DNA of 9,793 bases from Bacillota bacterium (GCA_023397245.1 JAEWUH010000209.1:1-9793); one strand, 5' to 3'; shown: positions 1 through 6,387, counted from the stretch's first letter. The notes: generated from the sequence alone by a model not told the origin. Numbers and translations are program-made.

Positions 1-6
1 CTCCTT
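1..6 (-). promoter_or_regulatory. Shine-Dalgarno of a gene beyond the left edge
   Basis: On the minus strand the last six bases of the window read AAGGAG. They follow the terminator-like hairpin at 24-57 and probably serve a gene starting just outside the window, so the minus-strand gene series continues to the left. Confidence 0.35.
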
Positions 7-23
7 AACTCATTGCTTATATA

Positions 24-57
24 CAAAAAGCGTGCTGTTTTTTATCACAGAACGCTT
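24..57 (-). terminator. Intrinsic terminator after the Sel1/ParB-like gene
   Basis: Directly after the TAA of the gene ending at 60, the minus strand can fold as AAGCG, internal loop, CTGT, 8-nt loop, ACAG, internal loop, CGCTT, followed by TTTG. The stem is interrupted and the U-tract is short, so termination is probably partial. Confidence 0.5.
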
Positions 58-59
58 GA

Positions 60-2099
60 TTATATGGCTCTCTTGGCCTGATCAAAACAGCCGGAACCTA
101 TGAAGATTGTTTTCCCGAGCATGGATACCGGATAAGGCATTCGGATGCTGTCAACCAGCACGGAAATCAGAAGCGCATTATTGTAAATCTCAATGCGGTC
201 AATATACCCGCTCTGGACACCGATTGCGCTCACTACTGCGCAAGTCTCACCGGGTTCGATCGGCAAGTCAGGAAGCAATGAAATTGCTTCCTGATAGCTT
301 TCAGGGTCTTCAAAGTTGGACGTCCGTCCGGAGCTGTTTTGCTTCTCATCCACATCCGTTTCAGGCACAAAAGCGGACTTCCGTCCGGGGGTGTTTTGCT
401 CCTCGTCCACGTCCGAATTAGGCACAAAAGAGGACGTCCGTCCGGGGGTGTTTTGCTCACCGTCCGCGTCCGTTTCCGGCTCAAAAGCGGACGTCCGTCC
501 GGGGGTGTTTTGCTCCGCATCTGCGTCCGTTTCCGGCACAAAATCGGACGTCCGTCCGGGGTTGTTTTGCTCCTCATCCGCGTCCGTTTCCGGCTCAAAA
601 GCGGACGTCCGTCCAGGGGTGTTTTGCTCCTCGCCCGCGTCTGGATCAGGCTCAAAAGTGGACGTCCGTCCGGAGGTGTTTTGTCCATCGTCCGCGTCCG
701 GATCAGGCTCAAGAGCGGACGTCCGTCCGGGGCTGTGTTGCTCCGTATCCGCGTCCATTTCCGGCACAAAAGCGGACGTCCGTCCGGGGTGGTTTTGCTC
801 CTCATTCGCGTCCGAATCAGGCACAAAAGCGGACGTCCGTCCGGGTTCTTCATCCTCCCGAACAACATGGAGCTTGGCGAGATTATAAGCCTGTTCCAGA
901 TTCACGTTGCCATTTATAACTTGTTTTATTTGCTTTTTCGAAAGAGAATCAATAATTTTTTGATACTTCCTGATTTGATGAATAGACATATGCATGGCTT
1001 CAGAGATCCCTTTCTGAATCGCACCGTCATATTCACCCGACTGTTGCATTTTTGTGAGAAGCTTCTCAACTTCCATGTAAAACTGCAATTTCTGCCCGGT
1101 AGTATAGTCGCGGACATCCAAATTCGCTGAATGGAGCATAAGTTGTGCCCTGTTGGAGGATAGATGGTGATAAACAATGCTGGGAATAGTTTTCCAACCC
1201 AAGAATTTGGTAATTGCTTTATACCGTCGCTCCCCGGAAATGATCTGATATTTTGTCTTTGACTTCTGATTCAGGGTAATCGGATTGATCAGTCCGTTTG
1301 CCTGAATGCTCACTGCAAGATTTTGCAGATCTTCGTCGGAATCGTTCGCAGCGTACTTGTTATCATCAGCCGGAACGATGTACTCAACCGGTATATCCAG
1401 TAGAGTACCGTTGTTTGGATTAATTCTTGTTATATCCCCGCTGCTTTGTGGTTCAGCAGCTGCCGGTTGCTCAATAATCTGTTCTTCCGACGGAGCAGAA
1501 GCCGGAGACTCATTCCGGCCGGAAACCAGATCACGCCAGTGACTGGCCGTAATATGATCGGCTTCGTCTACCAAATTATTTTCGCACATAACGGCCAGTT
1601 TCAGTTCGATTGCTTTGTTCTGCCTTGTTTTATCAATCATCTGAAAAGCTTCGTATGCTTTTTGATAATAGGATCTTGCAGCATTTTCGTCCTGTGTCAG
1701 GCTGATCCCCAGAGAATACATTTTACCAAGTTCATAATAGGCAAATGGACAACCGGCTTCGGAAGCTTTCGAGAACCACAGCCCGGCTTGAAATGAGTTT
1801 ACTTGTGTCATTACGCCTTTATAGTACATTTTACCGAGCGCATACTGAGCACACCGGTTCCCGCCGGCTGCAGCATCCATATACCATAGAAAATCGTCAC
1901 CGCCCGTTTGGTGTGATCCTGGATCAGAGCTTTCATTGGTCAGGGCCAGATGATACCAGATATCCGCCTTCTGTTCATCAGAAAGCCTTTTCCATGAAAC
2001 CGGTTCGTCTTCATATGGTTCAACAGGGCTTGAATTGTCTACCTCCGGTGCATCAACCTCCTGCTTAACTTCTTTCTTTGTTTTCTTTCCAAATAACAC
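60..2099 (-). CDS. ParB-like protein with N-terminal Sel1-like repeats and 19-residue tandem repeats
   Basis: This 679-aa protein is a composite. Residues about 70-150 carry two Sel1/TPR-like repeats (AQYALGKMYYKG and FAYYELGKMYSLG). Residues about 236-330 are a ParB N-terminal (ParB/Srx-fold) domain with the SGERRY motif at 288-293, and about 330-400 is the helix-turn-helix region. Residues 420 to about 608 hold ten copies of a GRTSAF-type acidic 19-residue repeat, likely disordered. The last about 75 residues resemble the C-terminus of the ParB-like protein at 5001-3079 (YQEAISLLPDLP against FKEAVALLDTLP). The start is GTG, with GAGGAG seven bases upstream. It is the last visible gene of the minus-strand partition operon. 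By family it should bind DNA, perhaps as an alternative partition adaptor or regulator. The Sel1 part suggests protein partners. Full-length function is unknown to me. Confidence 0.85.
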   Translation of the reverse strand: MLFGKKTKKEVKQEVDAPEVDNSSPVEPYEDEPVSWKRLSDEQKADIWYHLALTNESSDPGSHQTGGDDFLWYMDAAAGGNRCAQYALGKMYYKGVMTQVNSFQAGLWFSKASEAGCPFAYYELGKMYSLGISLTQDENAARSYYQKAYEAFQMIDKTRQNKAIELKLAVMCENNLVDEADHITASHWRDLVSGRNESPASAPSEEQIIEQPAAAEPQSSGDITRINPNNGTLLDIPVEYIVPADDNKYAANDSDEDLQNLAVSIQANGLINPITLNQKSKTKYQIISGERRYKAITKFLGWKTIPSIVYHHLSSNRAQLMLHSANLDVRDYTTGQKLQFYMEVEKLLTKMQQSGEYDGAIQKGISEAMHMSIHQIRKYQKIIDSLSKKQIKQVINGNVNLEQAYNLAKLHVVREDEEPGRTSAFVPDSDANEEQNHPGRTSAFVPEMDADTEQHSPGRTSALEPDPDADDGQNTSGRTSTFEPDPDAGEEQNTPGRTSAFEPETDADEEQNNPGRTSDFVPETDADAEQNTPGRTSAFEPETDADGEQNTPGRTSSFVPNSDVDEEQNTPGRKSAFVPETDVDEKQNSSGRTSNFEDPESYQEAISLLPDLPIEPGETCAVVSAIGVQSGYIDRIEIYNNALLISVLVDSIRMPYPVSMLGKTIFIGSGCFDQAKRAI
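318..842. repeat. Ten-copy 57-bp tandem repeat with invariant palindromic core
   Basis: GGACGTCCGTCC begins at 318, 375, 432, 489, 546, 603, 660, 717, 774 and 831, exactly 57 bp apart. Nine of ten copies are identical over these 12 bases; the copy at 375 has T at the fifth position, changing Thr to Lys. In most copies the core completes the palindrome CGGACGTCCG. The other 45 bases of each unit vary at many positions. In the minus-strand gene the unit encodes 19 residues beginning GRTS. The spacing keeps the reading frame. Confidence 0.95.
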
Positions 2100-2167
2100 G
2101 GAATCACTCCTCGTATAATCTCAACAGCAGAGCGTCCACCGTAAAGTGAGCGCTTACACTAACTGCG

Positions 2168-2314
2168 CTATTTTTCTCTATCTTTGAATTTCCCGCAAGC
2201 AAAGCCCCATGCGGGGCATTTTGCTTTGCCATTTGTTATGCCGCAATTTTCCCTGCTCCAATTAGCGCACATTCGGCAGAGCTTATCTTTTTTACATCCA
2301 TAGCACAAACACAT
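2168..2314 (-). CDS. Small Cys-rich protein, possibly zinc-binding (48 aa)
   Basis: This frame encodes 48 residues with eight cysteines (positions 2, 4, 7, 13, 16, 24, 33, 40), starting MCLCYGCKKDKLCRMC. The paired cysteines suggest a structural metal-binding fold. It lies between spoVG and the Sel1/ParB-like gene, same strand. The problem is the start: a perfect AAGGAGG follows the spoVG stop but sits 30 bases before the ATG at 2314, and an in-frame TAG next to it prevents a longer ORF from a standard start. Either a non-standard start (for example ACG or GTC nearby) is used, the ATG is used with little SD help, or the start was lost by mutation. The hairpin at 2197-2226 lies inside the reading frame. 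I do not recognise a named family. Confidence 0.45.
   Translation of the reverse strand: MCLCYGCKKDKLCRMCANWSRENCGITNGKAKCPAWGFACGKFKDREK
2197..2226. terminator. Two-part hairpin, possible bidirectional terminator
   Basis: AAGCAAA (2197-2203) pairs with TTTGCTT (2220-2226), and inside it GCCCC (2204-2208) pairs with GGGGC (2213-2217) around a 4-base loop, with a 2-base bulge. Neither strand has a strong U-tract (TTTGCTTGC on minus, ATTTTGC on plus). It may attenuate transcription between spoVG and the Sel1/ParB-like gene, or protect the RNA 3' end. It overlaps the Cys-rich ORF. Confidence 0.4.
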
Positions 2315-2351
2315 TTCGTCGTTTGCAAAGACCGTATTACCCTACCTCCTT

Positions 2352-2618
2352 CTACGCTGAAACAGCCATCTTGTACTTACTCAGGATCTTCTCTTCCAAT
2401 TCGGAACGGACATCCATAGAAGTGGGAACAATGATATATTGATTACGACTCTTATCCTGCACATACGGATTCTTTGGGAATTCAACAAATAGCCGTTCTT
2501 CCGATTGGATTATTTTGATATCGTTGAGGATCAGTTCTCCATCCAGAGTAATACTTGCAACTGCTTTCAGCCGGGGTTTATCCCGTATCACTCGGATCCT
2601 TACTTGCGTTATTTGCAT
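2352..2618 (-). CDS. spoVG: SpoVG-family protein
   Basis: The 88-residue product matches SpoVG in length and in its conserved core: VRIRVI near the N-terminus, then LKAVASITLDGELILNDIKII and LFVEFP. Family members are small site-specific nucleic-acid-binding regulators; the chromosomal protein affects sporulation septation and virulence genes, and extra copies occur on mobile elements. The ATG start has AAAGGAG five bases upstream. The gene sits 36 bases after the YopX-like gene, separated by the palindrome at 2632-2656. The C-terminus (RSELEEKILSKYKMAVSA) diverges from the chromosomal type, which fits an element-borne paralogue. A role in regulating element genes is inference. Confidence 0.85.
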   Translation of the reverse strand: MQITQVRIRVIRDKPRLKAVASITLDGELILNDIKIIQSEERLFVEFPKNPYVQDKSRNQYIIVPTSMDVRSELEEKILSKYKMAVSA

Positions 2619-2631
2619 ATTGACTCCTTTG

Positions 2632-2656
2632 AAAAAGCGGAACCAGTTCCGCTTTT
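2632..2656. repeat. Palindrome, copy 1, intergenic (terminator-like)
   Basis: AAAAGCGGAAC (2633-2643) and GTTCCGCTTTT (2646-2656) are a perfect 11-bp inverted repeat with a CA spacer. Both strands end in a T-run, so it can act as a bidirectional intrinsic terminator. The TAA of the YopX-like gene (2655-2657) lies in one arm. Nearly the same sequence recurs at 3765-3790 inside a coding region. Confidence 0.85.
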
Positions 2657-3077
2657 ATAATAATTTACTCAATTCTGGGTTATCGATAATATTTCCGACT
2701 ACCTTTGCCCACTGCCCTGTTATGCCGATTGGGAACTGACCGTACCGGTTCTCCGCATAGAAGCCCATATTAACTTCCCATGTACGATCCAGAGAGCAGA
2801 ATGCAGGGTGCTGACCGTACTTAACGATAAAGTGAATCCCCGGATTAAAAACCGATTGAATGATATCCTGTTCAAATATCTGATTTATCTCAACATCATT
2901 CTGCTGCGTATTTCTTCCTACGGTTTCGGGGATAACCGAAAAGGCAGGAAGTGTACGCTTATTGAATTTTTTATTCTGCAGATAAGGAATGACAAAAGGC
3001 GAATTATCTAAATGAATTAAGTCACCGTAAAGCCAAATGCCGGTACCGATTTGCTGTCCTCTATACAAGTCAAACAC
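2655..3077 (-). CDS. YopX-family protein
   Basis: The 140-residue product has the YopX layout: an N-terminal FDLYRGQQIGTGIWLYGDLI, the central motif SVIPETVGRNT followed by IFEQDII (normally ETVGQ.TG..D...IFEGDI), and the C-terminal VVGNIIDNPELSKLL. The central motif is diverged here, with a QQND insertion in place of the usual LKDKNGK. YopX proteins are common in prophages and mobile elements; their molecular role is not established. The GTG start at 3077 follows the stop of the upstream ParB-like gene by one base, and its SD (AAGGAGG) lies in that gene's last codons, so translation is likely coupled. Confidence 0.8.
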   Translation of the reverse strand: MFDLYRGQQIGTGIWLYGDLIHLDNSPFVIPYLQNKKFNKRTLPAFSVIPETVGRNTQQNDVEINQIFEQDIIQSVFNPGIHFIVKYGQHPAFCSLDRTWEVNMGFYAENRYGQFPIGITGQWAKVVGNIIDNPELSKLL

Positions 3078-3078
3078 T

Positions 3079-5001
3079 TCACTTTTCCTCCTTTAGGTTC
3101 TTTGCAACACGTAATGCCTGAGCGTAGCAATCTTCTCCGATAAACAAATCCGTTCCTACCCTTCCTATTGGATAACAGGTCCTCAGGCAATTATATAAAA
3201 CAGCAATCTGCAAAGAACAGTCATAAACTTCAAAATGATCAACGACAGCAATTTTTACAGTGTGATGTCCGTTGTTATGGTCAATATAAGCACACGACTG
3301 TTTCGGATAATACGGAAGGGTATCTAGAAGTGCAACTGCTTCTTTAAATGTTTTTGGATTTTCATAGATAGCTTTCGGCTTCGGAATCTGCAAAGGCTCT
3401 TTCTGAACATTCTTTTGAATACTCAAGTTCTGAATTTTTGCGCCATCATTTGTTTCAGGTTTTTGCGATTCAGTCACTTGTTCCATCACCTTTTGAGCCT
3501 CTTGTGGCGATTCAAAAGGTATTTTGAGCATTCCGGTTGATTGTTCCTCCTCATATTTTTCATAGCCCCGCAGAGCTGCATACTTGTCCAATGCATCCTG
3601 CGCCTGTGCAAAAGAATCAAAAGAATCCGGCATAGAACCTAACCGAATTTCCTCGCTGTCTCCGATTTTGAAATAGGCAGCATATTTATCCGGGTTGGTT
3701 TCATCCGGCTTTATGAAGAATGTTTTATCCCGATGTTTGAACATATGCGGTGTAACAGATTCCGAAAAAGCGGAACTGGTTCCGCTTTTTATAAGCCCGT
3801 CATCCTCACATTTTCGTTTCTTTGTCTCCGGTGGCTGTGGATCAGGTTCCGGGGCGGCGGTCTTACACGCATTGTTGATGCTTACCTCTCCTTTAATTAC
3901 TGCCTGCTGCTGTTCGGGAGTAAGCTTCTCCGCAATGGTCTGATATTTCCTAACCTGACGGGTAGAAACGTTTAGACGCTCTGCCAGCCCCTTTTGAATG
4001 CTTCCATGATAGGTACCGGCGTCTTTCATCTTCCGGAGCAGCTGCTCCAATTCCTGATACCGCCTGAACTTCTGCTCGGAGGTGTATTCCCGGTGGCTGT
4101 TGGCTTCATACAGCTTCAATTCGGCTTCATCGTCTGATATTCCCTCAAATACCATGCAGGGAATATTTTTAAACTTATCCGATAGGTACTGTTTAATCGC
4201 CGAATAGCGGTGTTCTCCGGAAATAAGCTTGTAGTTGTCTGCGGCTTTCTTGTTCACGGCAAGCGGTTCAATTAAACCGTTGGCCAGAATGCTCATCGCC
4301 ACTTCATAGCGGCTTTCGTCCGTGTCCTCGTCCGCAAAGGGGTTATGATCTGCCGGCTCAATGTAGTCGATTGGAACCAACTCAAAGTGGGATACATTTG
4401 ACAGGGTTTCCGTGATCGTTTTTACTTTATCTAAACCGGCCGTAATATTACCAATATTCAACTTGCCCATGCCCGTGGCCTCCTCTATTTGTTTTAAGAC
4501 AATCTGCTTTTCCTTGTCTGGCGAAATGTCCTTACGGCTTCCATTGTCCGTAAAGAACTGTTCGTACAGCACCTTTTTCGCTGCAATGCCCTTTTTGTTC
4601 TGATCCGGATAGGCGGTCAAGCGGTATCTGCCGTCATCCCCGTAATCAGCAGCCCGGTTATCTGTCAACGCGCCGGCTGGAATATGAAGCCCTTCCAGAG
4701 TTGAAGCAAATTTCTTCACTTGTTCTAAAAATTTGAAATCAAGGCTATAAATACTGCCGACGCATTTGTCGTTGACGTGCAACTGCGCGTCGGAATCGTA
4801 ACGAATGTATTTGCTGCCCCTGCACTCATAGGCAGAGACATCATTACAATGGGTATCACAATTCCATTTCTCAACCGGAATGATGAACGGGCAGCCGTAA
4901 CATTCATGCTCTGCGCTGTACCCGTTCAGGCGATAACCTGTTGTTCCGACGTCGGTACTCTTTTTGAATTTCCGGCCGCATTTGCAAACATATTCGTTCA
5001 A
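3079..5001 (-). CDS. parB: ParB-like partition protein with Cys-rich N-terminal domain
   Basis: This 640-aa protein is about twice the usual ParB length. Residues 1-80 hold eight cysteines (6, 8, 34, 37, 48, 52, 60, 80), suggesting a metal-binding domain. Residues about 206-300 are the ParB N-terminal domain with SGEHRY at 261-266, and about 334-356 is the helix-turn-helix (SIQKGLAERLNVSTRQVRKY). A linker follows, containing the palindrome-encoded residues 404-413, then a region at about 420-480 resembling a small DNA-binding-arm fold, and a C-terminal domain (about 550-640) shared with the protein at 2099-60. The start is TTG (5001), chosen because AGGTGGG lies six bases upstream and no ATG or GTG fits. 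The parA stop overlaps this ribosome binding site, so ParA and ParB are translationally coupled. By family it binds a centromere-like site and partners ParA in segregation. Some clade members use CTP at the GERR-like motif. Confidence 0.85.
   Translation of the reverse strand: MNEYVCKCGRKFKKSTDVGTTGYRLNGYSAEHECYGCPFIIPVEKWNCDTHCNDVSAYECRGSKYIRYDSDAQLHVNDKCVGSIYSLDFKFLEQVKKFASTLEGLHIPAGALTDNRAADYGDDGRYRLTAYPDQNKKGIAAKKVLYEQFFTDNGSRKDISPDKEKQIVLKQIEEATGMGKLNIGNITAGLDKVKTITETLSNVSHFELVPIDYIEPADHNPFADEDTDESRYEVAMSILANGLIEPLAVNKKAADNYKLISGEHRYSAIKQYLSDKFKNIPCMVFEGISDDEAELKLYEANSHREYTSEQKFRRYQELEQLLRKMKDAGTYHGSIQKGLAERLNVSTRQVRKYQTIAEKLTPEQQQAVIKGEVSINNACKTAAPEPDPQPPETKKRKCEDDGLIKSGTSSAFSESVTPHMFKHRDKTFFIKPDETNPDKYAAYFKIGDSEEIRLGSMPDSFDSFAQAQDALDKYAALRGYEKYEEEQSTGMLKIPFESPQEAQKVMEQVTESQKPETNDGAKIQNLSIQKNVQKEPLQIPKPKAIYENPKTFKEAVALLDTLPYYPKQSCAYIDHNNGHHTVKIAVVDHFEVYDCSLQIAVLYNCLRTCYPIGRVGTDLFIGEDCYAQALRVAKNLKEEK
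3765..3790. repeat. Palindrome, copy 2, inside the parB-like gene
   Basis: AAAAAGCGGAAC (3765-3776) and GTTCCGCTTTTT (3779-3790) form a perfect 12-bp inverted repeat with a TG spacer. It is nearly identical to copy 1 at 2632-2656, including the flanking G before and ATAA after. Here it is in frame and encodes residues 404-413 (IKSGTSSAFS) in a linker. On the sense RNA it looks like an intrinsic terminator: a GC-rich stem followed by UUUUUC. Confidence 0.9.
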
Positions 5002-5011
5002 TGCAGCCCAC

Positions 5012-5776
5012 CTACGCTTTCGCTTTTGAAAGGATCTCGTCAGTCAACGCCTGATAATCGATGCAACCGTTACTCTTTGGTTCATAGACGCATATGGGCT
5101 GGTGCGCATTGATCGCCTCGGACAGCTTGGTGTTCTTCCGGATCGCAGTCTTAAAACAAGGGAAAATGTCCTGATTCTGTAGGGCTTCCTTGTAGGCCAT
5201 CTTGTTGGCCGTCTTTTCATCGATGGTGATCAGTACACCCATGACCTGAAGCCCGGGATTCACACCCTGTTTGATGTCGACAATAGTCTCTGCCATGCAC
5301 TGGAGGCCGTGGATGGCATAATCGTCTGGGATGGTCGGAAGGATGATATAATTTGCAAACGCAAGCGCGTTGGTCTTAACACGGTCACCACTTGGAGGAC
5401 AGTCGATCAATATGTAATCATATTCTCCCTCAATATCCTGCAGCGCGTTCTGCAGCGTGTATTCCTGACGGCGTACTTTCATCATCAGCGCGGTTTCCAT
5501 GTTCCGGAACGCGTATGTGGAGGGCAGAATATCGAGGTTCTGAATATCGGTCGGGCGAATTGTCTGTTTTGCCGTTACCGCACCCTGCATCAGCTCATAG
5601 ATGCCCGGCTGTGAATCGTCGTAAAGGCCGTAATAGCTTGTCGCATAGCTTTGATGGTCAAGGTCTATCAGCAGCACCTTGTAACCTCTTTCCGCCAGCA
5701 TAGCCGATACATTCACCGCAGTGGTAGTTTTAGCAACGCCGCCCTTTTCGTAGGTGATAGCAATTTTGATACTCAT
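5012..5776 (-). CDS. parA: ParA-type partition ATPase
   Basis: The 254-residue product is a ParA/MinD-superfamily ATPase. It has the deviant Walker A motif KGGVAKTT at 11-18 with the signature Lys11, the A-prime segment LLIDLDHQ at 35-42, and Walker B YILIDCPPS at 121-129. The usual DPQ after A-prime is DHQ here. There is no N-terminal HTH, so it resembles the short Soj-like ParA group and probably does not autoregulate through its own DNA-binding domain. ParA binds nonspecific DNA as an ATP dimer and moves ParB-bound cargo. I place the start at 5776 (MSIKIAITYE), with AAAAGGAG about eleven bases upstream; a longer frame from 5866 lacks family similarity. It is the first gene of the operon, ten bases ahead of the ParB-like gene. 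Confidence 0.92.
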   Translation of the reverse strand: MSIKIAITYEKGGVAKTTTAVNVSAMLAERGYKVLLIDLDHQSYATSYYGLYDDSQPGIYELMQGAVTAKQTIRPTDIQNLDILPSTYAFRNMETALMMKVRRQEYTLQNALQDIEGEYDYILIDCPPSGDRVKTNALAFANYIILPTIPDDYAIHGLQCMAETIVDIKQGVNPGLQVMGVLITIDEKTANKMAYKEALQNQDIFPCFKTAIRKNTKLSEAINAHQPICVYEPKSNGCIDYQALTDEILSKAKA

Positions 5777-5904
5777 AGTTCTCTTTTCTCCTTTTCTCTG
5801 TTCGTAATGAGTTTTTTCTTGCGTTTCATACGGGCTTGCAACCGTCTGGCATCTACCAGGCCGCATTAACGGTGCTGATCGTTCCGCTGCTCTGCGTTAT
5901 AGGT

Positions 5905-5939
5905 AAAAAGAAAAGCTTTCCTGTTCAAACAAGAAAGCT
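5905..5939 (-). terminator. Intrinsic hairpin in the parA leader (possible attenuator)
   Basis: On the minus strand AGCTTTC (5939-5933) pairs with GAAAGCT (5920-5914). Inside it TGT pairs with ACA around a 4-base loop after one mismatch. The run TTTCTTTTT follows. It lies between the putative promoter (6043-6010) and parA (5776), so it would stop or attenuate the transcript before the par genes. The stop codon of the short leader ORF lies in the loop. Confidence 0.6.
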
Positions 5940-5999
5940 GGTAAAAAATGACTTTAATTCTATTAAGTGAATATTCAACACAAATTGATCACCTGGCAT
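5925..5999 (-). CDS. Possible 24-aa leader peptide upstream of parA
   Basis: The ORF starts MPGDQFVLNIHLIELK and ends SFFTSFLV. No Shine-Dalgarno is visible. With the putative promoter at 6043-6010, transcription would begin only a few bases upstream of its ATG, so it could be translated leaderless. Its stop falls in the loop of the hairpin at 5905-5939, the geometry expected of a translation-coupled attenuator. Neither codons nor residues point to a particular regulatory amino acid. It could be chance. Confidence 0.3.
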   Translation of the reverse strand: MPGDQFVLNIHLIELKSFFTSFLV

Positions 6000-6009
6000 A
6001 AAATTGCGG

Positions 6010-6043
6010 TAAGATATTATTGTACAGAATCAAGTACTCAAAG
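6010..6043 (-). promoter_or_regulatory. Putative promoter of the par operon
   Basis: On the minus strand TTGAGT, a 16-base spacer and TAATAT form a moderate sigma-A-type promoter (four of six matches in each box) ahead of the leader and parA. The TTGTAC and GTACTCAA sequences around it hint at an operator, but the symmetry is imperfect. Confidence 0.35.
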
Positions 6044-6063
6044 CTGAATTCAAATGTCTCACA

Positions 6064-6099
6064 GGAAGAGCCGCACAAGTTGTGCGGCTCTTCCCTTTA
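6064..6099 (+). terminator. Strong GC-rich hairpin, plus-strand terminator
   Basis: GGAAGAGCCGCACAA and its exact reverse complement flank a single G, so at least 13 bp can pair around a small loop. On the plus strand CTTTATTCT follows; on the minus strand there is no T-run. It sits just upstream of the putative par promoter. No plus-strand gene that it would terminate is evident. Confidence 0.5.
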
Positions 6100-6252
6100 T
6101 TCTGTAATTGGCCTAAATTGGTATTTTGTATAATTAGGTACCGCCCGGCACCGGCAAAAAAGTCAAACCCGAAAAACCGGCGTATTTTCAATTTAACTGA
6201 TTTCAGACAGCAAAAATGATAACCTCAAAACCACAATATCTTGTGATCGCGC

Positions 6253-6285
6253 AAGAAAAAAGAGAACTCTTTCTTTCGCCGGTTC
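6253..6285 (-). terminator. Intrinsic terminator, minus strand
   Basis: On the minus strand AGAGAAC pairs with GTTCTCT across a 14-base loop, followed by TTTTTCTT. It would terminate transcripts arriving from the short minus-strand ORF at 6387-6298, and shield the par promoter region from read-through. Confidence 0.5.
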
Positions 6286-6297
6286 TCTCAGCTTTTC

Positions 6298-6387
6298 TTA
6301 ATTGGCTTTTTTCGCCTGCTTGATAATTATGCTTTTACATATTTCTCCTCCACCTAAATATTCTATTGCCTTTTCAAACTCGTTCAT
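6298..6387 (-). CDS. Possible 29-aa peptide
   Basis: It starts MNEFEKAIEYLGGGEICK and ends KQAKKAN. The upstream SD is weak (AGTGAG, about six bases from the ATG). The hairpin terminator at 6253-6285 closes the unit, favouring a real short transcript. A stronger ribosome binding site, GGAGGAG, lies inside the ORF, followed by an ATG that is immediately followed by TAA. The product is unrecognised; the segment may be a decayed gene or chance. Confidence 0.3.
   Translation of the reverse strand: MNEFEKAIEYLGGGEICKSIIIKQAKKAN

Larger units (their letters stand above)
5777..6297. other. Leader and intergenic region with hairpins
   Basis: No long gene is visible. It holds the parA 5' untranslated region, a possible short leader ORF, an intrinsic hairpin (5905-5939), a probable minus-strand promoter, a 15-bp inverted repeat (6064-6094), and C/G-rich repeats around 6137-6182 where GCCGGT occurs twice on the minus strand. 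No DnaA box or recognisable origin was seen. Confidence 0.6.

Noticed and set aside
318..842. CRISPR array
   Set aside because: The repeats are contiguous 57-bp units in coding sequence with partly conserved 'spacers'. There is no leader and no cas gene.
233..1130. Several long open frames through the repeat array on both strands
   Set aside because: They arise because the 57-bp unit is a multiple of three and keeps frames open. They lack ribosome binding sites and family features, and the ParB-like frame explains the region.
5777..5866. N-terminal 30-residue extension of ParA
   Set aside because: ParA proteins of this type start a few residues before the Walker A motif, and the ribosome binding site lies before 5776. 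The extension shows no family similarity.
5867..6300. Replication origin or oriT
   Set aside because: No DnaA boxes, iterons or recognised nick site could be found. The C/G-rich repeats at 6137-6182 are too short to support it.
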